Below are positions 7,263 through 14,345 of a stretch of DNA of 28,634 nucleotides, piece by piece. The DNA comes from JALZBL01 sp040004775 (GTDB lineage: Bacteria > Actinomycetota > Actinomycetes > Mycobacteriales > Jatrophihabitantaceae). Location: assembly GCA_040004775.1 (NCBI GenBank), contig JBDUAD010000024.1:1-28634 (forward strand), read 5' to 3'. Position 1 is the stretch's first letter, and each line of letters begins with the position of its first letter. The notes beneath the pieces are model-generated. The model was given only the letters and a program-made list of their open reading frames with translations, made no database searches and was not told where the DNA came from. Made by a program: the position numbers and the translations under genes.

Positions 7263-7943
7263 ATGGTGGAGCCGTCGCCCCAATCCGAACCGTCCAGCGC
7301 CCGCACCCGGGTGCGTCGCGAACCCCACCGTGGCGTCTACGACCGGGCGGCTATCGCCGCTGTCCTCGACGCCGGCCTGGTCTGCCACCTGGCCTTCGTC
7401 CATGACGGTCAGCCGTTCGCCGTACCCACGCTGCACGCCCGCGTCGGCGACGTCGTCTACGTCCACGGCTCGGCGGCCAGCCGGGCACTGCGCACCTTGA
7501 GAGCCGGTGCCCCGGCCGCTATCACCGTCACGCTGATCGATGGCGTGGTGCTGGCCCGCAGTGTGTTCGAGCATTCGATCAACTATCGCAGCGTGGTCGT
7601 CCTCGGCTCGTTCACCGAGGTCGAGGATGTGGCCGCCAAGCGGGCCGCCCTGCACGCGTTCACCGAGAAGTTGGTACCCGGCCGGTGGGACGAGGCCCGC
7701 CCGCCATCGGAGCAGGAGCTGGCGGCCACCTCAATCCTGGCCCTGCCGTTCACCGAGGCGTCGGCCAAGATTCGCTCGGGGCCGCCCGAGGACGGCGACG
7801 GCCCGGACGGGGACCTGGCGATCTGGGCCGGGGTGGTGCCGTTGCGTGCGGCCTGGGGTGAGCCGCAGGCCGATCCGGATCTACGGGTCGACGTACCGGT
7901 GCCGGACAGCGTGCGTCGACTGGTTGCCAACGCTCCGTTCTAG
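7263..7943 (+). CDS. pyridoxamine 5'-phosphate oxidase-like flavin-binding protein
   Basis: The 226-aa protein resembles the Pyridox_ox_2 group: HRGVYDRAAIAAVLDAGLVC, then HLAFVHDGQPFAVPTLHARV, then VYVHGSAASRALRTL with GAPAAITVTLIDGVVLARS and HSINYRSVVVLG. This is the split-barrel FMN-binding fold, where the S-x2-S/A-R and YRSVV segments contact the flavin. Members include flavin reductases, F420- or heme-binding proteins and antibiotic (nitroimidazole) reductases, so the exact role is open. It is divergent from the LspA-like gene. Its stop codon falls inside a 16-bp tandem duplication shared with the convergent GAF-ANTAR gene. Confidence 0.82.
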   Translation: MVEPSPQSEPSSARTRVRREPHRGVYDRAAIAAVLDAGLVCHLAFVHDGQPFAVPTLHARVGDVVYVHGSAASRALRTLRAGAPAAITVTLIDGVVLARSVFEHSINYRSVVVLGSFTEVEDVAAKRAALHAFTEKLVPGRWDEARPPSEQELAATSILALPFTEASAKIRSGPPEDGDGPDGDLAIWAGVVPLRAAWGEPQADPDLRVDVPVPDSVRRLVANAPF

Positions 7944-7966
7944 AACATCGCCGTTCTAGGACATCG
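7935..7966. repeat. 16-bp tandem duplication holding the stops of two convergent genes
   Basis: CCGTTCTAGAACATCG is followed directly by CCGTTCTAGGACATCG (one mismatch). The plus-strand TAG of the PNPOx-like gene (7941-7943) lies in copy 1. The minus-strand TAG of the GAF-ANTAR gene (7956-7958) lies in copy 2. Copy 1 contains the perfect palindrome GTTCTAGAAC. Confidence 0.85.
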
Positions 7967-8699
7967 CCGCCTGGCCGCGCGGGCTGTGGTCGGGGAAGGA
8001 AAGCGTGCCGGTGTCGACGACGTCGCTGGCGATGGTGCTCAGCTTGCGGTTGCTGTTCTGGCTGGCGATCCGAAGCAGGTCGAAGGCCTGATCGCGGTTC
8101 ACCTTGTACGTGGCCATGAGGATGCCCATGGCCATGCCGATCTCGCGATTGCTGGTCAGTGCGCGCTCCAGGTTGGCCGCCCGTTCACGGGCGAGCACCC
8201 CGGCCATGGCGAGCGCTCCGTGGGTGGCCAGCAGCATGCCGACGGTCAGCGAGGAATCGGTGAACGCGTCGGCCTCGCGCGAGTACAGGTTGACCCCGGC
8301 GCTGAGATCACCGCCCTCGACGACCATGCGGATCGACAACACGCTCACGACGCCGACCGATTCGAACGCGCGCGGGCCGAACTCGTTCCACCGCGCGTCG
8401 CTGCGCAGGTCGCCGGAGGCGAAGACGCTGTCGCGTACTACGGCGTCCACGCACGGCCCACTGTTCAGCTCGTACTGCAGGAGGTCAGCGGCCAACGCGG
8501 CGTCGTCGGTGGACGCCGCAGTCACAAAGGCCTCGCCCAGACCCCGGGTGATGCTGGCCATCTGCGTGCCCGGGATGGTGCCGACGGCAACGGAGGCGAT
8601 GGCGCCGAAAGCTCCAGTGGGGTCGGTATGACTGAGCACCTGGTGACCCAGGTCCGTGTACAACTCGGCCAGGCGACGAGGGGTCAACGCGGTCGTCAT
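7956..8699 (-). CDS. GAF-ANTAR RNA-binding transcription antitermination regulator
   Basis: From ATG 8699 the protein is 247 aa. Residues about 20-165 form a GAF sensor domain with the actinobacterial pattern YELNSGPCVDAVVRD, DARWNEFGPRA and VVSVLSIRM. Residues about 175-230 are an ANTAR domain (ALTSNREIGMAMGILMA, VNRDQAFDLLRIASQNSNRK). ANTAR domains bind paired RNA hairpins in nascent transcripts and prevent termination; the GAF domain would sense a small ligand or redox state. The start overlaps the stop of a 12-codon ORF (ATGA) carrying the only good ribosome site, so translation is probably coupled. An alternative in-frame start is GTG 8786, which would translate the 15-bp duplication as VHFVAVHFVA. 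Confidence 0.88.
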   Translation of the reverse strand: MTTALTPRRLAELYTDLGHQVLSHTDPTGAFGAIASVAVGTIPGTQMASITRGLGEAFVTAASTDDAALAADLLQYELNSGPCVDAVVRDSVFASGDLRSDARWNEFGPRAFESVGVVSVLSIRMVVEGGDLSAGVNLYSREADAFTDSSLTVGMLLATHGALAMAGVLARERAANLERALTSNREIGMAMGILMATYKVNRDQAFDLLRIASQNSNRKLSTIASDVVDTGTLSFPDHSPRGQAAMS

Positions 8700-8734
8700 G
8701 GCGACGAAATGGACGGCGACGAAATGGACGGCAT
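8696..8734 (-). CDS. 12-codon leader ORF coupled to the GAF-ANTAR gene
   Basis: ATG 8734 is preceded by GGAGG with ideal 7-nt spacing. It encodes MPSISSPSISSP and stops at a TGA that overlaps the ATG of the GAF-ANTAR gene by ATGA. The peptide repeat comes from an exact 15-bp tandem duplication at 8701-8730. The regulator itself lacks a ribosome site at its own start, so it likely depends on ribosomes finishing this ORF. Confidence 0.5.
   Translation of the reverse strand: MPSISSPSISSP
8701..8730. repeat. exact 15-bp tandem duplication in the GAF-ANTAR leader
   Basis: GCGACGAAATGGACG occurs twice head to tail with no mismatch. It forms most of the leader ORF. Loss or gain of a unit would keep the leader frame and its ATGA coupling intact. 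Confidence 0.9.
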
Positions 8735-8821
8735 GGCGCAGCCTCCACGAACCGTTGGTCGCGGTCCACGGAAGCAGGACGATCACACGACGGGCGTCGG
8801 CGCTGGTTTAGCCGTAAATCG

Positions 8822-8838
8822 GTCCCGCACCGCGGGAC
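8822..8838. terminator. perfect stem-loop downstream of the DDAH-like gene
   Basis: GTCCCGC and GCGGGAC form a 7-bp stem with a 3-nt loop, 20 nt past the stop of the DDAH-like gene and about 90 nt ahead of the GAF-ANTAR leader ORF, all on the minus strand. It probably terminates the former transcript. It could also be a site where transcription into the regulator is controlled. There is no T-run. Confidence 0.5.
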
Positions 8839-8857
8839 ATAAGCCGAGCCTAGTCCT

Positions 8858-9823
8858 CTACCCGCGTGGATCGGCGGTGTTCCCGAGCGCCCCATAGCCC
8901 CGGCCGGGGCCGGCTTCCTCCGGGCGATCCTGCAGGCGCAGCACGCAACATTTCGGACCGCCGCCGGCCTTGGCGAACTCGTCGTACTCGACAGGGAGCA
9001 CCCGGTACCCGTGATCGGCGACGGCCGCAGCGAGGCGGTCGGCCGCGGCGCACAGCACGACGCTGCCGCCGTCGCTGATCATGTTGAGGCCGAGCACGGC
9101 GGCGTCGCCTTCCTCGGCGAGTATCGCCTCGGGGAAGCGCTCGGCCAGCGCCGCATTGCTGCGCGCATCGAACGCGCCGGGAAAGTAGGCCACGGTGTCG
9201 GCGTCGAGTACGGCGAGCGCAGTGTCGAGGTGGTAAAAGCGCGCATCGACCAGGGTCAGCTCGACGACGGGCAGGTCGAAGTAGTCGGCCACCTCTGCGG
9301 CCGCGGCCGTGTCGGAGCGGAAGCCGTTGCCGGCCAGCAGGACCTCGCCGGCCAGCAGGAAGTCTCCTTCGCCCTCGTTGAGGTGAATCGGGCGCCGGAC
9401 GTCGGCGTAGCCCAGTTCGGCCAGCGCGACGGCGAAGTGCTCGGCCTCCTCGGCTCGCTGGGCGAAGCGGAAGCGGGGCGCCATGGCCCGGTCGCCGATG
9501 ACGATCCCTCCGTTGGCCGCGAACACCAGATCCGGAAGCCCCTGAGCCGCCGGCATCTCGACCACGGTGTGTCCGAGACCGCTGAGAGTGGCCCGCAGCG
9601 CGTCCCACTGCCGGCCGGCTCGGCCGGGGTCCACGCCGGTGCCGGGTCGCATCCAGGGGTTGATCGCGTAGGCGACGTCGAAGTAGGTCGGCGGGCACAT
9701 CAAGAACCGCCGCGCGGACGCGGTGGCGGCCACGGACCCCGCTCGTCCTTCGAAAGCAGCGTCGACCTCGGCCGCGACGCCGACCTCAGCGGCGGCGATG
9801 GGGGACGGCTGGGGACCGGCCAC
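8858..9823 (-). CDS. dimethylargininase (DDAH)-like amidinotransferase-fold hydrolase
   Basis: This 321-aa protein has the pentein (guanidino-modifying) fold. Visible motifs are PDLVFAANGGIV (residues 97-108), EGEGDFL (150-156), the catalytic-His segment RFYHLDT with His198, and C-terminal GGGPKCCVLRL with the probable nucleophile Cys292. DDAH turns N-methylated arginines into citrulline and methylamines; in actinobacteria close relatives are also called amidinotransferase or ornithine-pathway enzymes, so substrate identity is not certain. GTG 9823 is chosen because GAGGAG lies 6 nt upstream. About 40 Ala-rich residues precede the domain. No arginine-catabolism gene is adjacent, unlike the pairing with ornithine aminotransferase seen elsewhere. 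Confidence 0.82.
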   Translation of the reverse strand: MAGPQPSPIAAAEVGVAAEVDAAFEGRAGSVAATASARRFLMCPPTYFDVAYAINPWMRPGTGVDPGRAGRQWDALRATLSGLGHTVVEMPAAQGLPDLVFAANGGIVIGDRAMAPRFRFAQRAEEAEHFAVALAELGYADVRRPIHLNEGEGDFLLAGEVLLAGNGFRSDTAAAAEVADYFDLPVVELTLVDARFYHLDTALAVLDADTVAYFPGAFDARSNAALAERFPEAILAEEGDAAVLGLNMISDGGSVVLCAAADRLAAAVADHGYRVLPVEYDEFAKAGGGPKCCVLRLQDRPEEAGPGRGYGALGNTADPRG

Positions 9824-10124
9824 ATCAGCTCCTCGAGCAGGGGCGCCACAGGACGCCCGGCCGGCGTCCGTGGCGTCGGGATCCAGCTGGCGGAAGGGCG
9901 TCGCCGCCAGACAGATGAAAGGCGGCGGGTTTGGGTACCGGCGCGGCCAGGGCTCCCACCGCCCGGCCGACCGTACGGGAGCCGATCGCCGGCGCGTCGA
10001 CCGGACCCGTCGCGGCCCCTTTTACTAGGCCACCCCCGGATCGTTACTCGACCGGTCACGTACTGTCGTTAACAAAGCTGAAACACGCCCATGGACGTCG
10101 TTGCCGGACCGACTGGAGTGCCTG
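9824..10124. other. 301-nt divergent intergenic region
   Basis: Open frames here (minus 10059-9700, plus 9723-10028) have low-complexity Arg/Pro/Ala composition and no recognisable domain, so I call no gene. The segment 10040-10090 is clearly more AT-rich than its surroundings and includes GTTAAC and TACTGT (10061-10066). It is the likely promoter of the downstream diiron protein. Confidence 0.5.
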
Positions 10125-11138
10125 GTGTTGCTTCCCGCCGCGCGCGGCCCGCTGACCGGCTGGCTGTCCACCGTCCTTGGCGAACCGCCGGCGAGGCTGG
10201 CGCCGACCGGATCCCTTCGCCCGGCTGAGGCCGAGGACGAGGACCGCCAGCTCGCGCTCTGGGTGCTGTACGAGCTGCACTACCGCGGCTTCGACGACGT
10301 GGACCCGGGGTGGGAGTGGAACCCGTCGCTGCTCACGGTGCGAGCCGAACTGGAGGAACGCTTCGCCCAAGACCTGACCGAGCAGGTGCCGCCGCCCGCC
10401 CTGGACGATCGCCCGATCGCCGCCCAGTTGGTGGACCTCGTCCGCGCCGACGAGGGGCCGCCGCTGTCGCGCTACCTGCAGACCCATGCCACCCGCGAGC
10501 AGTACGAGCAGTTCGTGACGCTGCGCTCGGTGTATCACCTGAAGGAGGCCGACCCGCACAGCTGGGCGATTCCGCGCTTGTCCGGCCGGGCGAAGTCCGC
10601 GCTCATGGAGATCCAGGCTGACGAGTACGGCGCCGGGTCGCCGGCGCACATGCACTCGGAGCTCTTCCGTGCCACCATGCGCGGCCTGGGCCTGGACGAC
10701 ACCTACGGCGCCTATGTCGGGCAGGCGCCGGCGTTCACGCTGGCGGTCAGCAACCTGATCTCGTTCTTCGGCCTGCACCGCGAACGGCGCGGCGCCTTGG
10801 TCGGCCACCTGGCTGCGTTCGAGATGACGTCGTCGCTGCCGAACCGTCGCTACAGCCGCGGACTGGCCCGGTTGGGCGCCGACACCGGAACCCGGCGCTT
10901 CTACGACGAGCACGTCACCGCCGATGCCCTGCACGAGCAACTGGCCGCGCACGACCTGTGCGGCGGCCTGGTCGAGGCCGAACCGCAGTTGGCCCCCGAT
11001 GTCCTCTTCGGTGCGGCCTGCGCGCTGTACGTGGACAATCGCTTCGCCGGTGCCGTCCTCAGCGCATGGGAGGAGGGTCGCAGCCCGTTGCTGGCCACGG
11101 ACGGCGACGTCCTGGCGCTGGCCGCCGACGCCGGTTGA
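10125..11138 (+). CDS. heme-oxygenase-like diiron protein (iron-containing redox enzyme family)
   Basis: From GTG 10125 (GGAG 6 nt upstream) the protein is 337 aa, a helical TENA/heme-oxygenase-like fold of the Haem_oxygenas_2 group. Candidate metal ligands are Glu50/His52 in YELHYRGF, His138/Glu141/His145 in SVYHLKEADPHSW, Glu162 and Asp166/Glu167 in EIQADEYG, and His175/His177 in AHMHSELF. The family includes HDO oxygenases that use a labile diiron centre to cleave or N-oxygenate amino- or fatty-acid-derived substrates. The particular reaction here is unknown. The glycosyltransferase follows 19 nt downstream on the same strand, suggesting co-transcription. The CDGSH and flavoprotein genes that follow extend the redox theme. 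Confidence 0.8.
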   Translation: MLLPAARGPLTGWLSTVLGEPPARLAPTGSLRPAEAEDEDRQLALWVLYELHYRGFDDVDPGWEWNPSLLTVRAELEERFAQDLTEQVPPPALDDRPIAAQLVDLVRADEGPPLSRYLQTHATREQYEQFVTLRSVYHLKEADPHSWAIPRLSGRAKSALMEIQADEYGAGSPAHMHSELFRATMRGLGLDDTYGAYVGQAPAFTLAVSNLISFFGLHRERRGALVGHLAAFEMTSSLPNRRYSRGLARLGADTGTRRFYDEHVTADALHEQLAAHDLCGGLVEAEPQLAPDVLFGAACALYVDNRFAGAVLSAWEEGRSPLLATDGDVLALAADAG

Positions 11139-11157
11139 CCGGCGCACGGAGCGTCCT

Positions 11158-12177
11158 TTGACCGGTCTGCGACTCGGGTACATCCTGCCCATCCGCAGCG
11201 GCTCCACCGCCGGCGACGACGAGCTGACTGGTTACCTCAGCGCGCTGAGCGGCTGGCTGCCCGTGATCGTCGTCGACGGCTCGGATCCCGAGATCTTCGC
11301 GGAGCGGGCGGCGCGCTGGCGAGAGGTGGTGCGGCACGTAGCTCCCGATCCGCGATGGTCCTTCGCCAACGGCAAGGTCAACGGCGTGCTGACCGGCCTA
11401 GGGTTCGCCGAGGCGCAGGCCGTCGTGGTGGCCGATGATGACGTCCGCTACGACCGGACCGGGCTTGTCCGGATGTCCGAGCTCCTCGCCGATGTCGACG
11501 CGGTCGTGCCGCAGAACTACTTCGCGCCCGCCCCGTGGCACGCGCAGTGGGACTCCGCCCGGAGCTGTCTGAACCGGTTGACGCCGCACGGTGACTTTCC
11601 CGGCACGATCGGCCTCCGCCGGGCGGCCTGGATGGTCGAGTCCGGTTACGACGGCGACGTGCTGTTCGAGAACCTCGAGTTGTTGCGCACCGTTCAGGCG
11701 CACGGGGGCCGGGTGCACATCGCCCGGGACGTGTTCGTGCGCCGGCTGCCGCCCACTACCCGTCACTTCCTCGGCCAGCGGGTCCGACAGGCCTACGACA
11801 GCCAGGCCCAGCCTCTCCGGCTGGCTATGGAACTGGCCGTCCTGCCCCTGCTGGTCGTGGCCGCGACGCGACGGCCGCGAGCGTTGCCCGTGGCCGCAGC
11901 CGCGGTGATGGCCGGGGCCGAGGCGGGCCGACGCCGGAGCGGAGGACGGACGGTACTGCCCGCCGCCGCGACCGGGCTCGCGCCGCTGTGGGTACTGGAG
12001 CGCGCGGTGTGCAGCTGGGTCGCCCTGGCTCTGCGCCTGGCGTTCGGAGGAGTGCAGTACTCCGGGCGCCGGATCCGTGTCGCGGCCCACTCGGTGCGGT
12101 GGCTACGCGCTCACCGCGCAGACGTCAGGCCGAGCGCAGACCAGCCAGCTTGTGCGTCCCGTCGCAGAACGGCTTGA
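11158..12177 (+). CDS. membrane-associated family 2 glycosyltransferase-like protein
   Basis: TTG 11158 has GGAG 6 nt upstream, and the product is 339 aa. The N-terminal 200 residues resemble a GT-A domain: nucleotide-binding PVIVVDGSD (35-43), a DxD-type metal site VVVADDDVRYD (89-99), and the acceptor-side GYDGDVLFENLELLR. The C-terminal third has hydrophobic stretches (LAMELAVLPLLVVAATR, ALPVAAAAVMAGAEA, WVALALRLAF) that place it at the membrane. A GT2 enzyme would transfer a sugar from a nucleotide donor to a lipid or surface glycan. Donor and acceptor are not predictable. The last 17 codons lie antisense to the CDGSH gene. It follows the diiron gene closely and is likely in the same operon. 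Confidence 0.75.
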   Translation: MTGLRLGYILPIRSGSTAGDDELTGYLSALSGWLPVIVVDGSDPEIFAERAARWREVVRHVAPDPRWSFANGKVNGVLTGLGFAEAQAVVVADDDVRYDRTGLVRMSELLADVDAVVPQNYFAPAPWHAQWDSARSCLNRLTPHGDFPGTIGLRRAAWMVESGYDGDVLFENLELLRTVQAHGGRVHIARDVFVRRLPPTTRHFLGQRVRQAYDSQAQPLRLAMELAVLPLLVVAATRRPRALPVAAAAVMAGAEAGRRRSGGRTVLPAAATGLAPLWVLERAVCSWVALALRLAFGGVQYSGRRIRVAAHSVRWLRAHRADVRPSADQPACASRRRTA

Positions 12178-12337
12178 GCGCCGAGCGACCGCACCGGCAC
12201 AGGGCCACCGCCCGGCCGCGGTGCTCGATGACCTCGCCGTCCACGGTCCGGATCTCGAACGAGCCGCGCAGGATCAACGGTCCGTCCGGATACGCGGTTA
12301 CCGACGCACTGGGTTCGTCGTCGGGTTCGGCGGTCAC
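12125..12337 (-). CDS. CDGSH-type iron-sulfur protein
   Basis: This 70-aa single-domain protein has the complete signature CRCGRSALKPFCDGTHK. Three Cys and one His bind a redox-active [2Fe-2S] cluster. It is preceded by the standard strand region (TAYPDGPLILRGSFEI). Such proteins act as small electron or cluster carriers. GTG 12337 is preferred. A longer reading from ATG 12412 adds 25 residues without homology and would leave only 13 nt before the divergent flavoprotein's ATG 12426, with no space for promoters. Its 3' end overlaps the glycosyltransferase gene by 53 nt on the opposite strand. It probably serves the neighbouring oxidoreductases; that link rests on position only. Confidence 0.85.
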   Translation of the reverse strand: MTAEPDDEPSASVTAYPDGPLILRGSFEIRTVDGEVIEHRGRAVALCRCGRSALKPFCDGTHKLAGLRSA

Positions 12338-12437
12338 GGGCGCTCGCAATCGGGTGAGTAGATGAGCGGCGTCCGGGTCGGACCGTCCAGGTGAAGGGTA
12401 TCGAGCTCTCATCGCGCCCGCCCGGATGCCGGAGCGT

Positions 12438-12443
12438 CATGCT
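12438..12443 (+). promoter_or_regulatory. possible -10 element of a leaderless flavoprotein gene
   Basis: CATGCT lies 6 nt before GTG 12450, which lacks a Shine-Dalgarno sequence. Position fits leaderless initiation, but the match to TANNNT is imperfect. Confidence 0.25.
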
Positions 12444-12449
12444 GGTGCG

Positions 12450-13607
12450 GTGAGCTCGGTATTCCCGTCGCCTCTGTGGGACGTCGTGGTGGTGGGAGCG
12501 GGTCCGGCCGGTGCCAGTGCGGCCCGGTCGGCGGCGGTCGCCGGTGCACGAGTGCTCCTCCTCGAGCGCGAACGGCTGCCCCGATACAAGTTGTGCGGCG
12601 GCGGACTGCTGCAGGTGTCGATCGACAACCTTCCGCCCGGCCTGGCCGTGCCCCGGCGCGCCGAGGTCCGCGAGGTGTCGTTCAGCCACCGTGGCGGTTC
12701 CGTGCGGCGACGGCGGGCTCGCGCACCGGTCATGGCGATGGTCTACCGCGCCGAGTTCGACCTGGCGCTCGTCGACGCCGGCCGGGCGGTCGGCGTCGAG
12801 GTGCGCGACGGTTGCGGGGTCCGGGAGCTGGTGGCCGAGGGCGACGTCGTGCGGGTGGGGACCGCCTCGGGCAACGTGCGAGCGCGAGCCGTGGTGGGTG
12901 CCGACGGCAGCGCCGGGCGCACCGCGCGCTTCGTCGAGCCGCACTTCGAGCAGGTGGACCTGGGCCTGGAGGTCGAGCTCGCCCTGACCCCCGCCGAGCA
13001 GGAGCGCTGGCGCCAGCGGGTGCACTTCGACTGGGGCCCCATCCCCGGCTCCTACGGCTGGGCGTTCCCCAAGGGTGGGCAGCTGACGGTCGGAGTGATC
13101 CTCGACCGTCGACGCGGCGGAGCGGCCAAGGACTACCTGACCACGCTGGTCGACGCCCTCGGTCTTGCTTCTGCGCCAGAGGTCTCCGGCGGCGGCCACC
13201 TCACCCACTGCCGGGGCGACGGGTCCCGGCTGGGCCGCGGCCGCGTGCTCCTCGCCGGCGACGCTGGCGGCCTGCTGGAGCCGTGGACCCGCGAGGGCAT
13301 CTCCTTCGCTCTGCGCTCCGGGCTTCTGGCCGGCGTGAGTGCGGCGCGGATGGCGGCCGGTGACGGCCCGACGACCGAGGTCGCGCGATACACCGCCGAG
13401 GTCGAGGCCACGCTGGGCCGGGAGATGCGCGCCGGTCGCACGTGCCTGCACGCCTTCGCCCGCTGGCCGGTCCTGTTCCACTTGGGCCTGGCGCACACCC
13501 GTCCAGGCTGGGTCGCCTTCCAGCGCCTGGCCACCGGCCGCACGACGTTCCCCCGGCTGGTCGGCCACCGAGTGGTGGGCGGCGCTCTCGGCCTGGCCGA
13601 ACGCTGA
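12450..13607 (+). CDS. geranylgeranyl-reductase family FAD-dependent oxidoreductase
   Basis: The 385-aa protein (393 if it starts at ATG 12426) shows a Rossmann FAD site DVVVVGAGPAGASAA near the N-terminus, the family motif LPRYKLCGGGL, VVGADGSAGRTAR in the middle, and the second FAD motif VLLAGDAGGLLEPWTREGI. It belongs with GGR/ChlP-type flavoproteins, which saturate isoprenoid chains of quinones, carotenoids or membrane lipids, and to a wider group of flavin monooxygenase-like enzymes. The substrate is unknown. It is divergent from the CDGSH gene, a plausible electron carrier, and follows the diiron/glycosyltransferase pair. GTG 12450 leaves room for promoters between the two divergent genes. 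Confidence 0.85.
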   Translation: MSSVFPSPLWDVVVVGAGPAGASAARSAAVAGARVLLLERERLPRYKLCGGGLLQVSIDNLPPGLAVPRRAEVREVSFSHRGGSVRRRRARAPVMAMVYRAEFDLALVDAGRAVGVEVRDGCGVRELVAEGDVVRVGTASGNVRARAVVGADGSAGRTARFVEPHFEQVDLGLEVELALTPAEQERWRQRVHFDWGPIPGSYGWAFPKGGQLTVGVILDRRRGGAAKDYLTTLVDALGLASAPEVSGGGHLTHCRGDGSRLGRGRVLLAGDAGGLLEPWTREGISFALRSGLLAGVSAARMAAGDGPTTEVARYTAEVEATLGREMRAGRTCLHAFARWPVLFHLGLAHTRPGWVAFQRLATGRTTFPRLVGHRVVGGALGLAER

Positions 13608-13767
13608 GGCGTCACTGGCACCGTCACGCCGCGAGTCCCGCCGCCGCAGCCTGGCCTGAGCCGGGGCCGTGACGGCGGGCCGTCCGCGATGTCTGGCGCG
13701 ATGTTTGACCGGAGGTTGCCGGGCGGGTGATCGCCGGGCGGGTGATCGCCGGGCGGGTGATCGCCGG
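13608..13767. other. 160-nt convergent gap with inverted repeats
   Basis: CCGTCACG (13621-13628) can pair with CGTGACGG (13668-13675), and CCCGCCG (13637-13643) with CGGCGGG (13673-13679). These are alternative hairpins after the flavoprotein stop that may terminate transcription. The right part is the 15-bp array. No gene is seen. Confidence 0.4.
13718..13762. repeat. 15-bp tandem repeat, three exact copies
   Basis: GCCGGGCGGGTGATC repeats three times, followed by a degenerate partial copy. The array ends 5 nt before the stop of the minus-strand membrane protein gene, in its 3' untranslated region. Confidence 0.92.
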
Positions 13768-14307
13768 TCAGGCGGCCTGCGGGTCCTCGCGGCGAGTGGC
13801 CGCGCGCTGCTGCTCCCCGGCGAAGGAGCTGATCACCACCAGGACGCCGGTGACCGCGGGAATCACCCACTGCAGGGCGGTCAGCCGCTGCTGGGCCTGG
13901 GCGACCGAGGACGGCGTGCGCCAGTTCGGCGTGGTGGCGTCCTCCACGGGCACGTCGGAGTACTTCGACACCCGCCGGCCCTCGACCCGGGCGTACGCCG
14001 TCGCGCCCAGTGCCACGGCGGTCAGACCGGTCTTGACCGCCGACATGGCGCCCACGCCCTTCTGACGGCCGATGCGCTCCTGATTACCGAGCAACTGGCC
14101 CACGCTGCCGGCCAGATGAGCCCCGATGGCCGCCGCGTTGACCGGCGTCCAGCGGTCCCATCCGGCATTGACCACCGCGCCGGTCGACGAGTCGCTGCCC
14201 GCCTCCTTGGCGGCCGGGTTCAACGCGACGGCGTTGGCCAGGGTGCCGCCGAACCAGGCGGCCAGTCCTACGTCGTGCAGGGAACGGGAAACGGTGTTGC
14301 CGACCAT
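13768..14307 (-). CDS. four-helix membrane protein of unknown function
   Basis: The 179-aa protein has about four hydrophobic segments: DVGLAAWFGGTLANAVAL near the N-terminus, VNAAAIGAHLAGSVGQLL in the middle, AVKTGLTAVALGATAY, and a C-terminal WVIPAVTGVLVVISSFAG. A charged cytoplasmic tail (GEQQRAATRREDPQ) follows. ATG 14307 is chosen because GAGGAG lies 6 nt upstream; the longer frame upstream has no hydrophobic or conserved content. I do not recognise a named family, although similar short membrane proteins are common in actinomycetes. It lies downstream of the MMPL gene on the same strand but 153 nt away with its own candidate control region, so separate expression is likely. Confidence 0.7.
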   Translation of the reverse strand: MVGNTVSRSLHDVGLAAWFGGTLANAVALNPAAKEAGSDSSTGAVVNAGWDRWTPVNAAAIGAHLAGSVGQLLGNQERIGRQKGVGAMSAVKTGLTAVALGATAYARVEGRRVSKYSDVPVEDATTPNWRTPSSVAQAQQRLTALQWVIPAVTGVLVVISSFAGEQQRAATRREDPQAA

Positions 14308-14345
14308 CACAGCTCCTCGTGGCTCATCAGTAGGGATCGGACGTT

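Noticed and set aside
9335..9372. 18-bp imperfect repeat GCCGGCCAGCAGGA in the DDAH-like gene
   Set aside because: It encodes two similar strands (LLAGEVLLAGN) of the conserved fold and is ordinary coding sequence.
9700..10059. 119-aa minus and 101-aa plus open frames upstream of the DDAH-like gene
   Set aside because: Arg/Pro/Ala-rich high-GC shadow composition, no domain and no convincing start signals.
12111..13568. 485-aa minus-strand frame across the geranylgeranyl-reductase-like gene
   Set aside because: Antisense to a gene with clear FAD motifs; its translation shows no family features.
13718..13762. CRISPR array
   Set aside because: The units are contiguous 15-bp copies without spacers and no cas gene is present.
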